Positions 36,343 to 46,592 of a stretch of DNA of 64,000 bases are shown here, in pieces. The translations under genes and the position numbers were made by a program. Source of the DNA: Nicotiana tabacum (Eukaryota; Streptophyta; Magnoliopsida; Solanales; Solanaceae); NCBI RefSeq assembly GCF_000715075.1, contig NC_134103.1:73099519-73163518 (forward strand). The letters run 5' to 3'. A model generated the notes under the pieces. That model was not told the origin of the DNA and did no database searches. It saw only the letters and a list, made by a program, of their open reading frames with translations. Each line of letters opens with the position of its first letter. The first letter of the stretch is position 1.

Positions 36343-38140
36343 TGTCACGCCCCGAACCTGGGGGGTGAGACCGGCACCCGGTGCCTCACCTATCCTTGTG
36401 TACCAACTTGCGACTAAGGGACTCTGAACATATAATGTCATACTTTGGCCATGGCCACATGGCAAGACAATTTGCGAAGCAAAATATAAAACCGAACGGA
36501 AGCTAACGCTGACTAAACATCAATATACAGCTGGGCCGATAAGGTCGTCATAACTACTATAGCTGACAAACCAACAAAATATACATATTGCACTAACTAA
36601 CAAGATATGTCAATAAGCCTCTACTGATGGATGTACCGTGATCAGAACAGGGCCCCGACCTATCCATAACATATATATACATATATAAACAGCATGTACG
36701 TAAAACTATAGACCCTGCAACTTCGAAGGGCATGGAGCTTACCGATCAAGCTGAACTCGAGCAACACCAAATGAGGAGGTCTACCCGTCTGTTTGTCTGA
36801 ACCTGCATGCATGAAATGCAGCGCCCCCAGTAAAGGGACGTTAGTATGAAATAATGTACCGAGTATGTAAGGCAATAGATTGAAAGCTGAAATTGAACTA
36901 ATAATATAATAACTGAAAGTAACTGGGAGTCAAAGATAATCTGAATATATGCTCACCTACTGATACTGACTCAACTCTCTCAATATAGTAAGTAAAATAG
37001 TTGTCCAGCCTTATAAGGCTCGGTATATATAACTGCTCTGCCGTAGTAGGCTTGCTCATAGGCACTCGACCACAGTAGGCTCGGTATATAACTTACCATC
37101 TGATCAGAGGGTGCCCAATAGGGGCCTGCCCATTGATTATAGCTCGATGGTGGTGAAAATACTGTAATACTGTATGTATATATATATATATAGACTCTCT
37201 TCTCTCTTGCTTGGAAGAAAATAATACTCAATTGAATATAAAGTCCCGACAAGGGAGAATACTGTAACTTATGAGACTAGGATAATGTATATAAATTCGG
37301 GAGTATGAACTTCTCTTTATGCCTCGTTATCAAACACATGTAGTTACGAGATCATGCCAAAATGAAGGAAGGGCTTAGCCTTAACATACCTGGAGTAGGA
37401 AAAAATCCGTATGATATTCTTGAGAAAGATTGCACCGTACTCCCTTAGAATCACAAAATCTCACGTTGCTTAAGATAATAAGAATTCTCGTTTGAATTTT
37501 TGTTTCAAGAGATTCACGTTACTACCAACTGAACCCTTGTATGAATTGGTTGAAGTCTTAATCCCTCGTACTGTAGAAATATTCCATTTCTTTAAGTGAT
37601 GGCAAAGCTTTGGCCTAAAGGCCCCTTACATGCCACCTTGTTTTTTGAGTTAAGATTCATTATAAATGCCTCTTTAGGCTGCCACGTTTGGGGGGGGGAG
37701 GAAGTGTTACATTTATCCAAAAATTCACTCCTTTCCCAAATCAACTTATTAATCCCCCACTAATTCAATAATTAACCAATTACCCACAAAATTAAGAATT
37801 ATATCAAATTACTTAAAATACTACTCATTTTTAACATACTTTATACATCATACCATCATAGTCATGTGGTACCTTGTATGGCACTAGTCCATAAATATGG
37901 GGTATTGTAGCTTGGACCGTATTTTATCTCAAAATATCAAACTTCGATAAAATTCATTTTCTTCGATTTGCTTACCCTTTCACCTTCACGAATTTACTCG
38001 TTACTTGTTTGAAATAGCATAATACTCATAATCTCCAAATAATCTTGTCCTTGAACTAATGTCAATTATCTTACAACAAATTTAACGTACAATACTACAA
38101 GGTATAACATCGTCGTAATATAACACTGCGGAGCGTAACA
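36343..38140 (-). repeat. Right (5') LTR of tandem noncoding element
   Basis: Length is 1798 bp. It starts TGTTACGCTCCGCAG at 38140 on the minus strand and ends CGGGGCGTGACA at 36343. It matches 29856-31830 along its length with scattered changes. It includes a G/C homopolymer (GGGGGGGG at about 37689) and a TA dinucleotide run near 37180. Confidence 0.88.
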
Positions 38141-38330
38141 ATCATCATTATAATAATGATTAATATACTAAAGAAACAACAAAAACCAAGAAGGGAATTA
38201 AAGTAAAGGGAGGATTTGAAGGTTGGAAACTTACTACCTCCAGCTAGCGTTGGCCCTGGACGCCGGAGGCGGGGGATTTCCCTATTTTGCCCGGGATAAT
38301 GTTATTTCGGCCCTATACGGTCCCAACTCG

Positions 38331-38338
38331 TATATAAA
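38331..38338 (+). promoter_or_regulatory. TATA box in Athila-like LTR
   Basis: TATATAAA lies in the LTR about 850 bp upstream of the primer site, downstream of a GC-rich stretch (CGCCGGAGGCGGGGG, 38260-38274). A plausible LTR promoter; inferred from motif and place only. Confidence 0.5.
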
Positions 38339-39189
38339 GAGTCCTAAACCTAATTTTGAGGGGATCTAATAGAATTTAAAGGAGAATTCACATTCGGGAA
38401 CACAAACCACGCTTTGGGAGAGGCTTCTAACTAGTTTTTCCTTTCTCTTCTCTTCCTTTAATTCATAGTTTATTTGTTCTAGAGTTGTGAGGTGCTACAT
38501 GAACGTTGTAGTTTGAAGCTTGAATTGTTCTTATTATTTTATCATATTGATTTATTTATTCAATCTTACGTTTAATTATTTGATTGCTTGATCACCAATT
38601 AAATACTATCTACGAATCTAGGGTTAACTCGGGAGAGAAAATTCTAGATTGCATATAATATTGAGTGGAGCGAGATCTTGAACTCGAGCATCGGGAACAG
38701 ATTTACGGTTAGGATAGGAATATACTTAATCACCTTGCTTGGTTACTATACACGAATTATTAATGCGTTCTTGTTAATTCTAATTCCATAAAAATATAGG
38801 CGTTAGGTTAGCTTGAATAGACAAGTAATACTTCGGAAGAAGGCTACGAGTAATATTAACCCTGTCAATCAATAAAGTAGATAAATTAATTAGACAATTT
38901 AAGTGGACAACTCAACAGGATTGTTAGCCAACCCATAGATCTAGAATATCGTCTCTCATTGAATTCATCTCTAATATTCGCTAACTTGTTTCTTTTAATT
39001 TCTTAGTTTGTTACTCTAGATTAGTTACAGTTAATAATCTTTAGAAATCGCTTGAATAGATTAATTGTCTTAGTTTAATTTAGTTGATAGTTAATCACAA
39101 ATCCCTGTGGGTACGATATCTGGACTTACAATCCTATATTACTTGTCGACCACGTATACTTGCGTGTGCGTTTGGGAGCAACAAGTTTT

Positions 39190-39207
39190 TGGCGCCGTTG
39201 CCGGGGA
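39190..39207 (+). other. Primer binding site, tRNA-Asp
   Basis: TGGCGCCGTTGCCGGGGA is the exact complement of the 3' end of plant tRNA-Asp including CCA. It follows the LTR end after AGTTTT. Confidence 0.92.
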
Positions 39208-39311
39208 CTTAGAAATTAACTATTCTACTAGATTGGATTTTTACTTTTTGTCTATTCAAGTTTTTATTTTTTATTTTAATATTAGTTTAATATTTTATTA
39301 TCTTTGTTGAC

Positions 39312-40421
39312 ATGGCATATTGGAATGAGAATTGGTCGAATATTGGTTATTCTTATTATGGCGATCCTTGTCCATATTGTGGAGGACCACACTTGTGACA
39401 AAATTGTGCATCTCAATCTGATGTGAATTTTTATAATGTGTGTGGTTGTCAAGATGGACATTGGGATGTGTGTGGTTGTCCTAATTCTTATTATCCCTTT
39501 GAGAGCTCTTATTATAATGTTTCTAATAATATTTATGAGATTGATAGGAGCAGGGAAGTGGAGGATATGGAACGCGTTGCACGTAATATGGACATGATGA
39601 GGCAAGTAGTAGCCGAGCAAGATGACATGATGAGGCAAGTAGCCGAGCAACAAGTTGTTAGCGCCTTAGCGATCAAAGGACTGCAGGCTAGAATGGACGA
39701 ATTAATGGCCAATTTTCAAGAAGAACCTCAACTCGACAAAGAGAGCGAGTTCCCACAAGAAGATAACTTTGAAGAAGCAGATATCGTGAGCCAATATTGG
39801 CTAGAGGAACAAGCTCAACTGGTAAAATTTCATGGGGTTCTACGTAATGGTTTGTTAAATATGGCAGAACAGCTGTTAGACAAAAGAAATGAGCTCAGGC
39901 AAGAGATAGACCAATTTAGCTCAGATATCCATGACCTACAGGATCAATTGAATAAAAGGTTTGAGGCCTCTGATGCCCTACAACCTATTTTTGTGGATAT
40001 TGGCCAGCTTGTGGAGCGGAAAGAGGAATTCCAACTATTCGACCAAATTATTTTTAATAATGCCAAGGTTGACGAAGTGTGCAAAAGCGAGGATGTCAAA
40101 AGTGAAGTGATTCTAGAGTTGGACCGCATTGGACCTCATTCTAACCATTTTTCAATATTGTGTTTGGTTGGTGACATGAGAATTGATCCATTCGAGCATA
40201 TGGAGGACTCAGTGGATGGGGAAAAAAGTGCTTATATTCTGAAATTTGTGATGCCAAGGAGACAAAATGACATCCCTCACTTAAAGGCCAAGAAGTGCAA
40301 GATGCGATACCTATTGCTTGGTTCCTTTATTTTTACACTACCGCCCCAGGAACATGACAGAAAAATTGATGCAAAATTAGGGGCGCAATTCATATCCTCA
40401 AGGTGGAAGGAAAAGTGTTGA
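39312..40421 (+). pseudogene. gag-like protein of Athila-like element, copy 2 (one in-frame stop)
   Basis: ATG at 39312 opens MAYWNENWSN. The frame runs about 370 codons to TGA at 40419-40421 with a single in-frame TGA at 39396-39398, inside the zinc knuckle CPYCGGPHL*QNC, where Trp would be expected. Downstream of that stop the frame is open without another break. Residues about 75-100 hold a repeated DMMRQV.AEQ segment, a 30-nt in-frame duplication absent from copy 1. The rest is acidic and probably helical, ending LLLGSFIF...KLGAQFISSRWKEKC. Presumed role: particle or RNA-binding protein of a non-autonomous element (TR-GAG type). The GTG at 39423 that would open a shorter frame is not a credible start. 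Confidence 0.7.
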
Positions 40422-40693
40422 AGTGGTGTAAGTCGTGCTACGATTATAAATAAGGCGCTTCTTGGGAGGCAACCCAATTCTATTTTTTTTTTTCTTTTTT
40501 TCTTTTTATTTTTCTTTTTGTTTTTTTGTGTTATCGTTGTAGTGTTGTTTTTGTGTTTTGTAGGAGTAGGAGCATGGAGTCAAAGCCAATAGGTGAGTGC
40601 AAAAGCGAGCAGGTGGTTGAAACTGAGTGTGAGGTACCCGCACAAAGAATCATACTTGGGAGAAATCTGAGTATCCCGTGAGAATCATACTTG

Positions 40694-41152
40694 CTAATAT
40701 CTAAGTCCACTTAATTATATGCATAATTGTAACAGTAGGCCGACATTATTTGCGCAAATCTTGTGTACGATATTGTCTCCAAGAATCTAAGACCTTTGGT
40801 ATCACAGAGGTATTGTTGTGATAAATTTAACATGTGATGATTCATACGTCTGTGTAGAGAAAATATGTGAATATACCTTTTACTATTATTGACACGCCAA
40901 ATAAGAAATAAGAGGCTTATCATGCTGAATATGTCTTACAACTGCCAATATTCTGTTGTAAATCAACCATGAACAATAACAACACAAGAGGAGGTAGAGG
41001 ATGACGATGAACATTTGGTGTTCTTGATAGGATTGTGTATTTGTCTTCTCGGGTTATCCTTTAATTCTAGCATTTTATTTCTCATGACAAACCTTTCAGA
41101 TTATCAGAAGTAGGGAGATATTGAAATTTTGTAAATGGTAAGGAGTAATCAG
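40694..41152. repeat. Unclassified repeat, copy X
   Basis: Not recognised. Part A (AAGTCCACTTAATTAT... to GTAAATCAACCATGAACAA, about 40706-40975) also occurs at 46333-46592 and 58190-58464. Part B (ACACAAGAGGAGGTAGAGGA... to TGGTAAGG, about 40980-41145) also occurs at 57235-57400. It does not resemble the retrotransposon families around it. A short acidic and then hydrophobic frame in B is not kept in the other copy. Copy X ends at the LARD copy C boundary (41153). Confidence 0.75.
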
Positions 41153-41357
41153 TGTCACGACCCAAAATTCACTATAGGTCGTGATGGCGCCTAACACCGC
41201 CATCAGGCAAGTCAATGATAACTTATCAATTTAATTACTCAGTTTATTAATTTTGAATATATTTTAATAAGGAAGGGGATTTACACTTCAAAATCTATGG
41301 GAACGTACAAGATTTGTAGTTTATAAAAGAAATAAAGTGCGATAATAATATACGAAA

Positions 41358-41373
41358 TCATAAGCATCAACTA
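41358..41373. repeat. LINE target-site duplication (left)
   Basis: TCATAAGCATCAACTA, 16 bp, repeated exactly at 42604-42619 immediately after the LINE tail. Variable-length duplications of this size are the mark of LINE insertion. Confidence 0.95.
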
Positions 41374-42603
41374 AAGGATGGTGGGTGGGGACTCGGACCA
41401 TTTTTTGGTTATGATGGGGTTGCATCACGGGTCGGCACTCAGCCCTTTTTTGTTTGCTCTGACGATGGACATATTGACGTGCCACATCCAAGGGGAGGTG
41501 CCATGGTGCATGCTATTTGCAAATGATATTGTATTGATTGATGAGACGCGAGACGATGTCAACGCGCAATAAGAGGTATGGAGGCAGACCCTGGAATCTA
41601 AAGGTTTCAAGTTGAGCAGGACCAAGATAGAATACTTGGAGTGTAAGTTCAGTGGCGAGACTTATCAAGGGTAAGGGGAGGTGAGGCTGGACTCGCAGGT
41701 CATCCCTAGGAGAGGAAGTTTTAAGTACCTTGGGTCTATTATTCAGGGGGATGGGGATATTGATGAAGATGTCACACATCGTATTGGGACGGGAGGGTGA
41801 AATGGAGACTCGCTTTCGGTGTTTTGTATGACAAGAAAGTACCACCGAAACTTAAGGGTAAGTTCTACAGAGTGATGGTCAGACCAACGATGCTGTATGG
41901 GGCTGAGTGTTGGCCAGTCAAGATCGCTCATGTCCGAAAGATGAAGGTAGCAGAGATGAGGATGTTGAGATGGATGTGCAGGCACACCAGGTTAGATAGG
42001 ATCATAAATGAGGTTATTCGTGACAAGGTGGGTATGGCCCCTATTGAGAACAAGATGCGGGAAGTGCAGCTTAGGTAGTTTGGTCATGTGAGGAGGAAGA
42101 GCACAGATGCCCCGGTGAGGAGGTGTGAGAGGTTGACATTGGAGGGCCTACTGAGAGGTAGAGGTAGGCCAAAGAAGAGGTGGGGAGAGGTGATTAGACA
42201 AGACATGGCGCTACTTCAGCTGACCGAGGATATGACCCTTGATAGGAATGTATGGAGGTCGAGGATTAGGATAGTAGAGTAGGTAGTCTACAGTGTTCAT
42301 AATAGTAGTATTGGCACGCAGTCTCGCTTTCGGTTGGTAGTATATTTTTATGACTAACTGTTGTTTCCTTAATTGTTGATCACCTTACTATCTTTTTATT
42401 TTTATTCTGCTTTTATATGGTTTTTTGGTACTATCCCTTCTTGTCTATATTTTCATTAATGTGGTGCTTATGTTTGCCTGAGCCGAGGGTCTATTGGAAA
42501 CAACCTATCTATCCTCACAAGGTAGGGGTATGGTCTGCGTACACACTACCCTCCCCAGACCCCACGGTGTGGGATAATACTGGGTATGTTGTTGTTGTTA
42601 TCG
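41374..42603 (+). mobile_element. 5'-truncated LINE, RTE-like
   Basis: Only the C-terminal part of the RT gene and the 3' UTR are present, as is usual for LINEs that stop copying early. The 3' end (about 42477-42603) has GAGGGTCTATTGGAAACA, AAGGTAGGGGTATGGTCTGC and CCCTCCCCAGACCCCAC, and finishes in TTG repeats (GTTGTTGTTGTTATCG). That end is like the tail of tobacco TS SINEs, which borrow it from RTE-type LINEs. It is inserted in the LTR of LARD copy C and is therefore younger than that element. Confidence 0.88.
41378..42282 (+). pseudogene. LINE reverse transcriptase, C-terminal part
   Basis: Recognisable RT blocks: GLHHGSALSPFLFAL (palm), then the catalytic box at 41516-41527 reading FAND where FADD is expected, so one of the two metal-binding Asp is Asn. 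After a TAA at 41570 the protein continues [18 protein letters not shown], then after a stop and frameshift near 41790 [42 protein letters not shown], and after TAG at 42076 [17 protein letters not shown] to the end. Stops, a frameshift and the active-site change make it inactive. Confidence 0.88.
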
Positions 42604-42619
42604 TCATAAGCATCAACTA
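42604..42619. repeat. LINE target-site duplication (right)
   Basis: Exact partner of 41358-41373; the interrupted LTR continues right after it. Confidence 0.95.
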
Positions 42620-45200
42620 GTATAACCTCAAAACCCGGTGTCACAAGTGCATGAGCATTTTCTAAGAGGTACAATAATAATACAACATTCGTCCAGAATG
42701 TATATAAGACATGATAAAATAAATAATACGATGGAGACTCGGTGGACTGCGATGCATAGCCTGGAATGCAGCTCACATAAAGTCCCCTCAACAGGTACGT
42801 CTACGCGCCAAGATGATCACCAAATGAACCTGTCAGATCCTGCACATTTAGTGCAGAAGTACAACATGAGTACGTAAATCAACGAGTACCCAGTAAGTAT
42901 CTAGCCTAACCCTGGAGAAGCAGTGATGAGGGGTCGACATCGACACTTACTAGAGGTCCAATAAAGCAATATAATGAATCATAAGCATATGTGAAGCACA
43001 CAACAATAATGGGGTAATTCCGTAAGTTACATAATCTTCCAAATATTACTTTTAAAGTATGAATTTCTCAGTCTTGTATTCTACCGTAACAACTTAGAAA
43101 ATGTGAAGTGCCAATATCAAATGAATAAGTAATACCATATATAATGCCGGGCATCAGTGGAAAGATAATCTCGTGAATGTTCGGACTACCAGCGATATAA
43201 CGCACGATTATGCCGAGGTTGTTCGGCCCGATCCAGAATAATGTGTACACTACCGAGGGTCGAGTGACACAGACCATAGATACATCTATTATACTGCCGA
43301 GGTGTTCGGCCCGCTCCATAAGAAAGGAAGGAAGTTATCGAATTACGAGGCACGTGCTTACAATACAATACATGAGCACAAAGTGAATATATTCTTTACT
43401 GTTTCTCAAATAACTAGCCAATAACTCAAGGTGATAAGGCTCGGCCCAGTATACATATATTTACTTCTAAATAAATTTAAATTATAAGTTTAAATAATTA
43501 AGCCAGCAGAATGAGTTCAAATAATTTAATTTTTACATGATAAGGTATTAAATCTACTCGGACATAAACATGCTTTAGCTACGTACGGACTCTCGTCACC
43601 TAGTGCGTATGTAGCTCCCACAACTAGTAGCACATATCAATTACATCACCTAGGGGATAGTTTTCCTCTCACAAGGTTAGACAGGAGACTTACCTCGCTC
43701 CGAAGTTCCATAAACGACTCCAACGCCTCTCTAACTCTTCAATTTAAGGACAAACTATCAAAAACTAGTCAAACAAATGTGCAAACCAATTAAAAATATA
43801 CTCCAATACTCTTAATAAATCAATTTAAACAAATTCCCAACTCCGCTCGAAAAGTCGATAAAGTCAACCCTCGGGCCCATGTGCCCGGATTCCGAAAATA
43901 TTCGAAGATAAACATTACCCAAAACAATACGAACTCAAATATATGATTTATTCCTAATTCCAAATCCAGTTTCGTGGTAAAAACTCAAAAATACCCAATT
44001 CTAGGTTGTCTTCAAAATCCCACAATTTTTCATAAATTTCCATGTTAAATCCTTATAGAATCTATGTAATTAACTTACAATGTGCGAGAATTACTTACCT
44101 TGCAATAGATGATGAAAATCTCCCCTTGGCTCTCCAAAAATCGCCCAAACCAATAGAAAAATGAGTGAAATGAGCAAACATTCCAACTTAAAACAATCTG
44201 CCCAGCGCTGCCTCGCATCTGCGGACATAGCCTGCGCACCTGCGGTCTCACTATTGTGAGACAAAACTCGCTCCTGCGGAAGTACCTGGCGAACAGCCCC
44301 TCGCACCTGTGGAAGGCATTTTGCATCTGCGATGTCGCTTCTGCGACAAAATGATCGCTTCTGCGAAGCCATGCCCAACTGCCTATGTCCGCTCCTATGC
44401 TCCAGTGGTCGTATCTGTGACCTGTGCACAGTTCACTTCCAGTTGCTTCTGCGATTCACTGCCTCGCTTCTGCCAGGTCGCTTATGCGATAAAGCTTCCG
44501 CAGAAGCGGTTGCACCAGCAATCAGAATTTTTCAGCTTTTCCTTAAGTCCGAAATCCGATCCGTTAACCATCTGAAATCCATCCGAGGCCCCCGGGACCT
44601 TGAGCAAATATACCAACGCATCCCAAAACACATTACGAACTTATCGAGGCTTCAAATCACGCCAAACAACATTGAAACTACGAATCGACGATCGAAATCC
44701 TTCTTTGAACTTTCAAACTTCCACACTTCGACGAACGCATCCGAACCATATCAACACATTCCAGAATGACGCCAAACTTTGCGTGCAAGTCACAAATCAC
44801 GATATGAACCTATTCTAAGGCTCGGAACCTCAAACGGAAATCGATAACACCAAGGTATACTTCAAATCAAAGTTAAGAAATTCTTAAACTTTCAAAGTGT
44901 TAGCTTTCCATAATAAGCGCCAAAATACTCCCGGGCCACCCGATACTCAACCCGAATAAACGTCCAAGTCCGAAATCATCATACGAACCTATTGGAACCT
45001 TCAAATCCCGATTCTAAGATCGTTTACTCAAAAGTCAAACCTTAGTCAATTCTTCAAACTTAAAGCTTCCGAAATTAGAATTTTCTTTCCAAATCAACTT
45101 CGAACTTTCCAAACCTTAGTCAATTCTTCCAAACCGCTGTATGATGCGCTAGAGCTCAAAATGTCTGGTCGGGTCATTACATTCTCCCCTACTTAAACAT

Positions 45201-45218
45201 ACGTTCGTCCTCGAACAT
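45201..45218 (-). promoter_or_regulatory. Pre-PPT hairpin of LARD copy C
   Basis: On the minus strand ATGTTCG-AGGA-CGAACGT pairs over seven positions with one wobble. It is followed by ATGTTTAAGTAGGGGAGAA, which ends at the LTR start (45181). Confidence 0.75.
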
Positions 45219-46318
45219 GTTAAGGACTGCTCCGGAGTTGCTCCAAAATCATTGTTCAACACCTTGTGCACCTACCAGTGCCACCACAAATCAGTAAATC
45301 ACATTAACTCGAGCCAGAGTGAAGATCCTCCTTTTTATTTAGTCAATAAGCCTTAGAACCAAATTCAAACCTACGAATTTCTCTATAAAACCCGATTCTA
45401 ACATACGAACACCGTATTAATCACTACACACTGTACAAAAACCTGATCATGCACCTATGCTGAAATCACACCACGCACCACATAAGTCGTCTACCCATAA
45501 TAACATCCTCCGACCACAATAGTTGAAATTCCAAAAATTCGATGCCCGCAATACACCTCATGACACATATAAACCCTCTTCCAACTCTCGCAACACTGCC
45601 ACGATGAAAGAGATGCGTAGAAACTCATTACCACCTGCCGAATCAACAAATCATGGAGTCTCTCCTCCTGACAAGGCCCATTACCTCCTTCTCAGCTGAA
45701 TAATGATATTTGATCTTTCATATATACCTTATAGATCTGATTGTACTGATTTCAGGTCCAATAATCTTGTCTCACCCAGTACAAGCTGCTCAGGCAATAA
45801 GTCACCTCAAACATTGACCAACATCTTATGCAGCACCATATATGTTTCGTAGTTTCGATGTTGTTTGGCATGATTTGAAGCATAGACTAAGGTATATATT
45901 AAAGATCAAATATCGTTGCGTGCATGTCTCAAATCATGATACGAACCTATTCCAAGGCTTAGAACCTCAAACGAACATCGATAACACCAAAGTCCACTTC
46001 AAATCACACTTAAGAAATTCTTAAACTTTCAAAATGTTAGCTTTCTATAATAAGTGCTGAAATGCTCCCGGGCCACTCGATACTCAACTCGAAGATACGC
46101 CCAAGTCCGAAATCATCATACAAACCTATTGAAATCTCACATCCTGATTCCGAAGTCATTTACTCAAAAGTCAAACCTTAGTCAATTTTTCCAACTTAAA
46201 GCTTCCGAAATTAGAATTTGCTTTCCAAATCAACTCTGAACTTCACGAACTTCAATTCCGACCACACGTACAAGTCATAATACCTGAAGTGAAGCTACTC
46301 AAGGCCTCAAACTATAAT

Positions 46319-46592
46319 AGTCTTATACCTAAGTCCACTTAATTATAACAATAATTGTAACAGTAGGCTAACATTATTTGCACAAAATCTTGCGTACGAT
46401 ATTGTTTCCAAGAATCTAAGACCTTTGGTATCACAAATGTGTTGTGATGAATTTAACATGTGATGATTCATACGTCTGTGTAGAGAAAATGTGTTGAGTA
46501 TATTTTATTATTATTCACGAGCCAAATAAGAAATAAGAGGCTTATCATGCTGAATATGCCTTACAACTGCCAATATTCTATTGTAAATCAAC
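46319..46592. repeat. Unclassified repeat, copy Y (left half)
   Basis: Part A of the unclassified repeat. It stops at TAAATCAAC, where the Tekay at 46593 inserted; the last five bases (46588-46592) are its target duplication. The sequence resumes at 57219. Confidence 0.8.

Larger units (their letters stand above)
29311..38140 (-). mobile_element. Tandem noncoding gypsy-type elements (LTR-internal-LTR-leader), minus strand
   Basis: On the minus strand the order is LTR (38140-36343), leader and internal region (36342-31831), second LTR (31830-29856), then the same leader again (29855-29311) until it is cut. The leader at 29311-29855 aligns with 35797-36342 almost base for base. A simple element has a leader only after its 5' LTR, so this is a tandem partial duplication sharing the middle LTR. 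No gag or pol motifs are seen. The LTR ends are TGTTACGCTCCGCAG and CGGGGCGTGACA. The primer site is initiator-Met-like, which suggests another non-autonomous relative of Tekay. Confidence 0.8.
38141..40690 (+). mobile_element. Athila-like gag-only element, copy 2
   Basis: It contains an LTR (start not certain, end near 39182), an exact tRNA-Asp primer site at 39190-39207, a gag-like frame at 39312-40421, GGGAGGCAACCCAA at 40466-40479 and T-rich tracts. It stops at about 40690, where unclassified repeat X begins. Near that junction AGAATCATACTTG occurs twice 34 bp apart, a possible trace of the joining event. No pol is present. Confidence 0.7.
41153..45181 (-). repeat. LTR of LARD copy C, interrupted by a LINE
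   Basis: The palindrome array at about 44200-44530 (TCGCTTCTGCGA, CGCAGAAGCG) and two GCCGA...TCGGC hairpins (43212-43227 with a 6-base loop; 43296-43310 GCCGA-GGTGT-TCGGC followed by CCGCTCC) match the positions seen in the other LTRs of this group. ORFs at 44075-44769 are artefacts of the array. Confidence 0.82.
41153..46318 (-). mobile_element. LARD-like element, copy C (minus strand, truncated)
   Basis: The 3' LTR on the minus strand runs 45181-41153 (2.78 kb without the LINE), from TGTAATGACCC to GGGTCGTGACA. To its right, 45182-45840 is the distal internal region with the pre-PPT hairpin at 45201-45218. Then comes a rearranged piece of LTR (45841-46318) lacking the first 75 bp or so. 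The 5' part is therefore deleted, as in copy A, though at a different place. No coding frame of a known family is present. Confidence 0.78.

Noticed and set aside
39423..40421. Complete 332-codon gene starting at 39423
   Set aside because: The start is GTG. The true frame begins at ATG 39312 and is interrupted by TGA in the zinc knuckle.
40980..41110. Acidic and then hydrophobic reading frame in unclassified repeat X
   Set aside because: The equivalent frame in copy Y (57235-57370) is shifted by a 2-base difference, so it is not conserved as coding.
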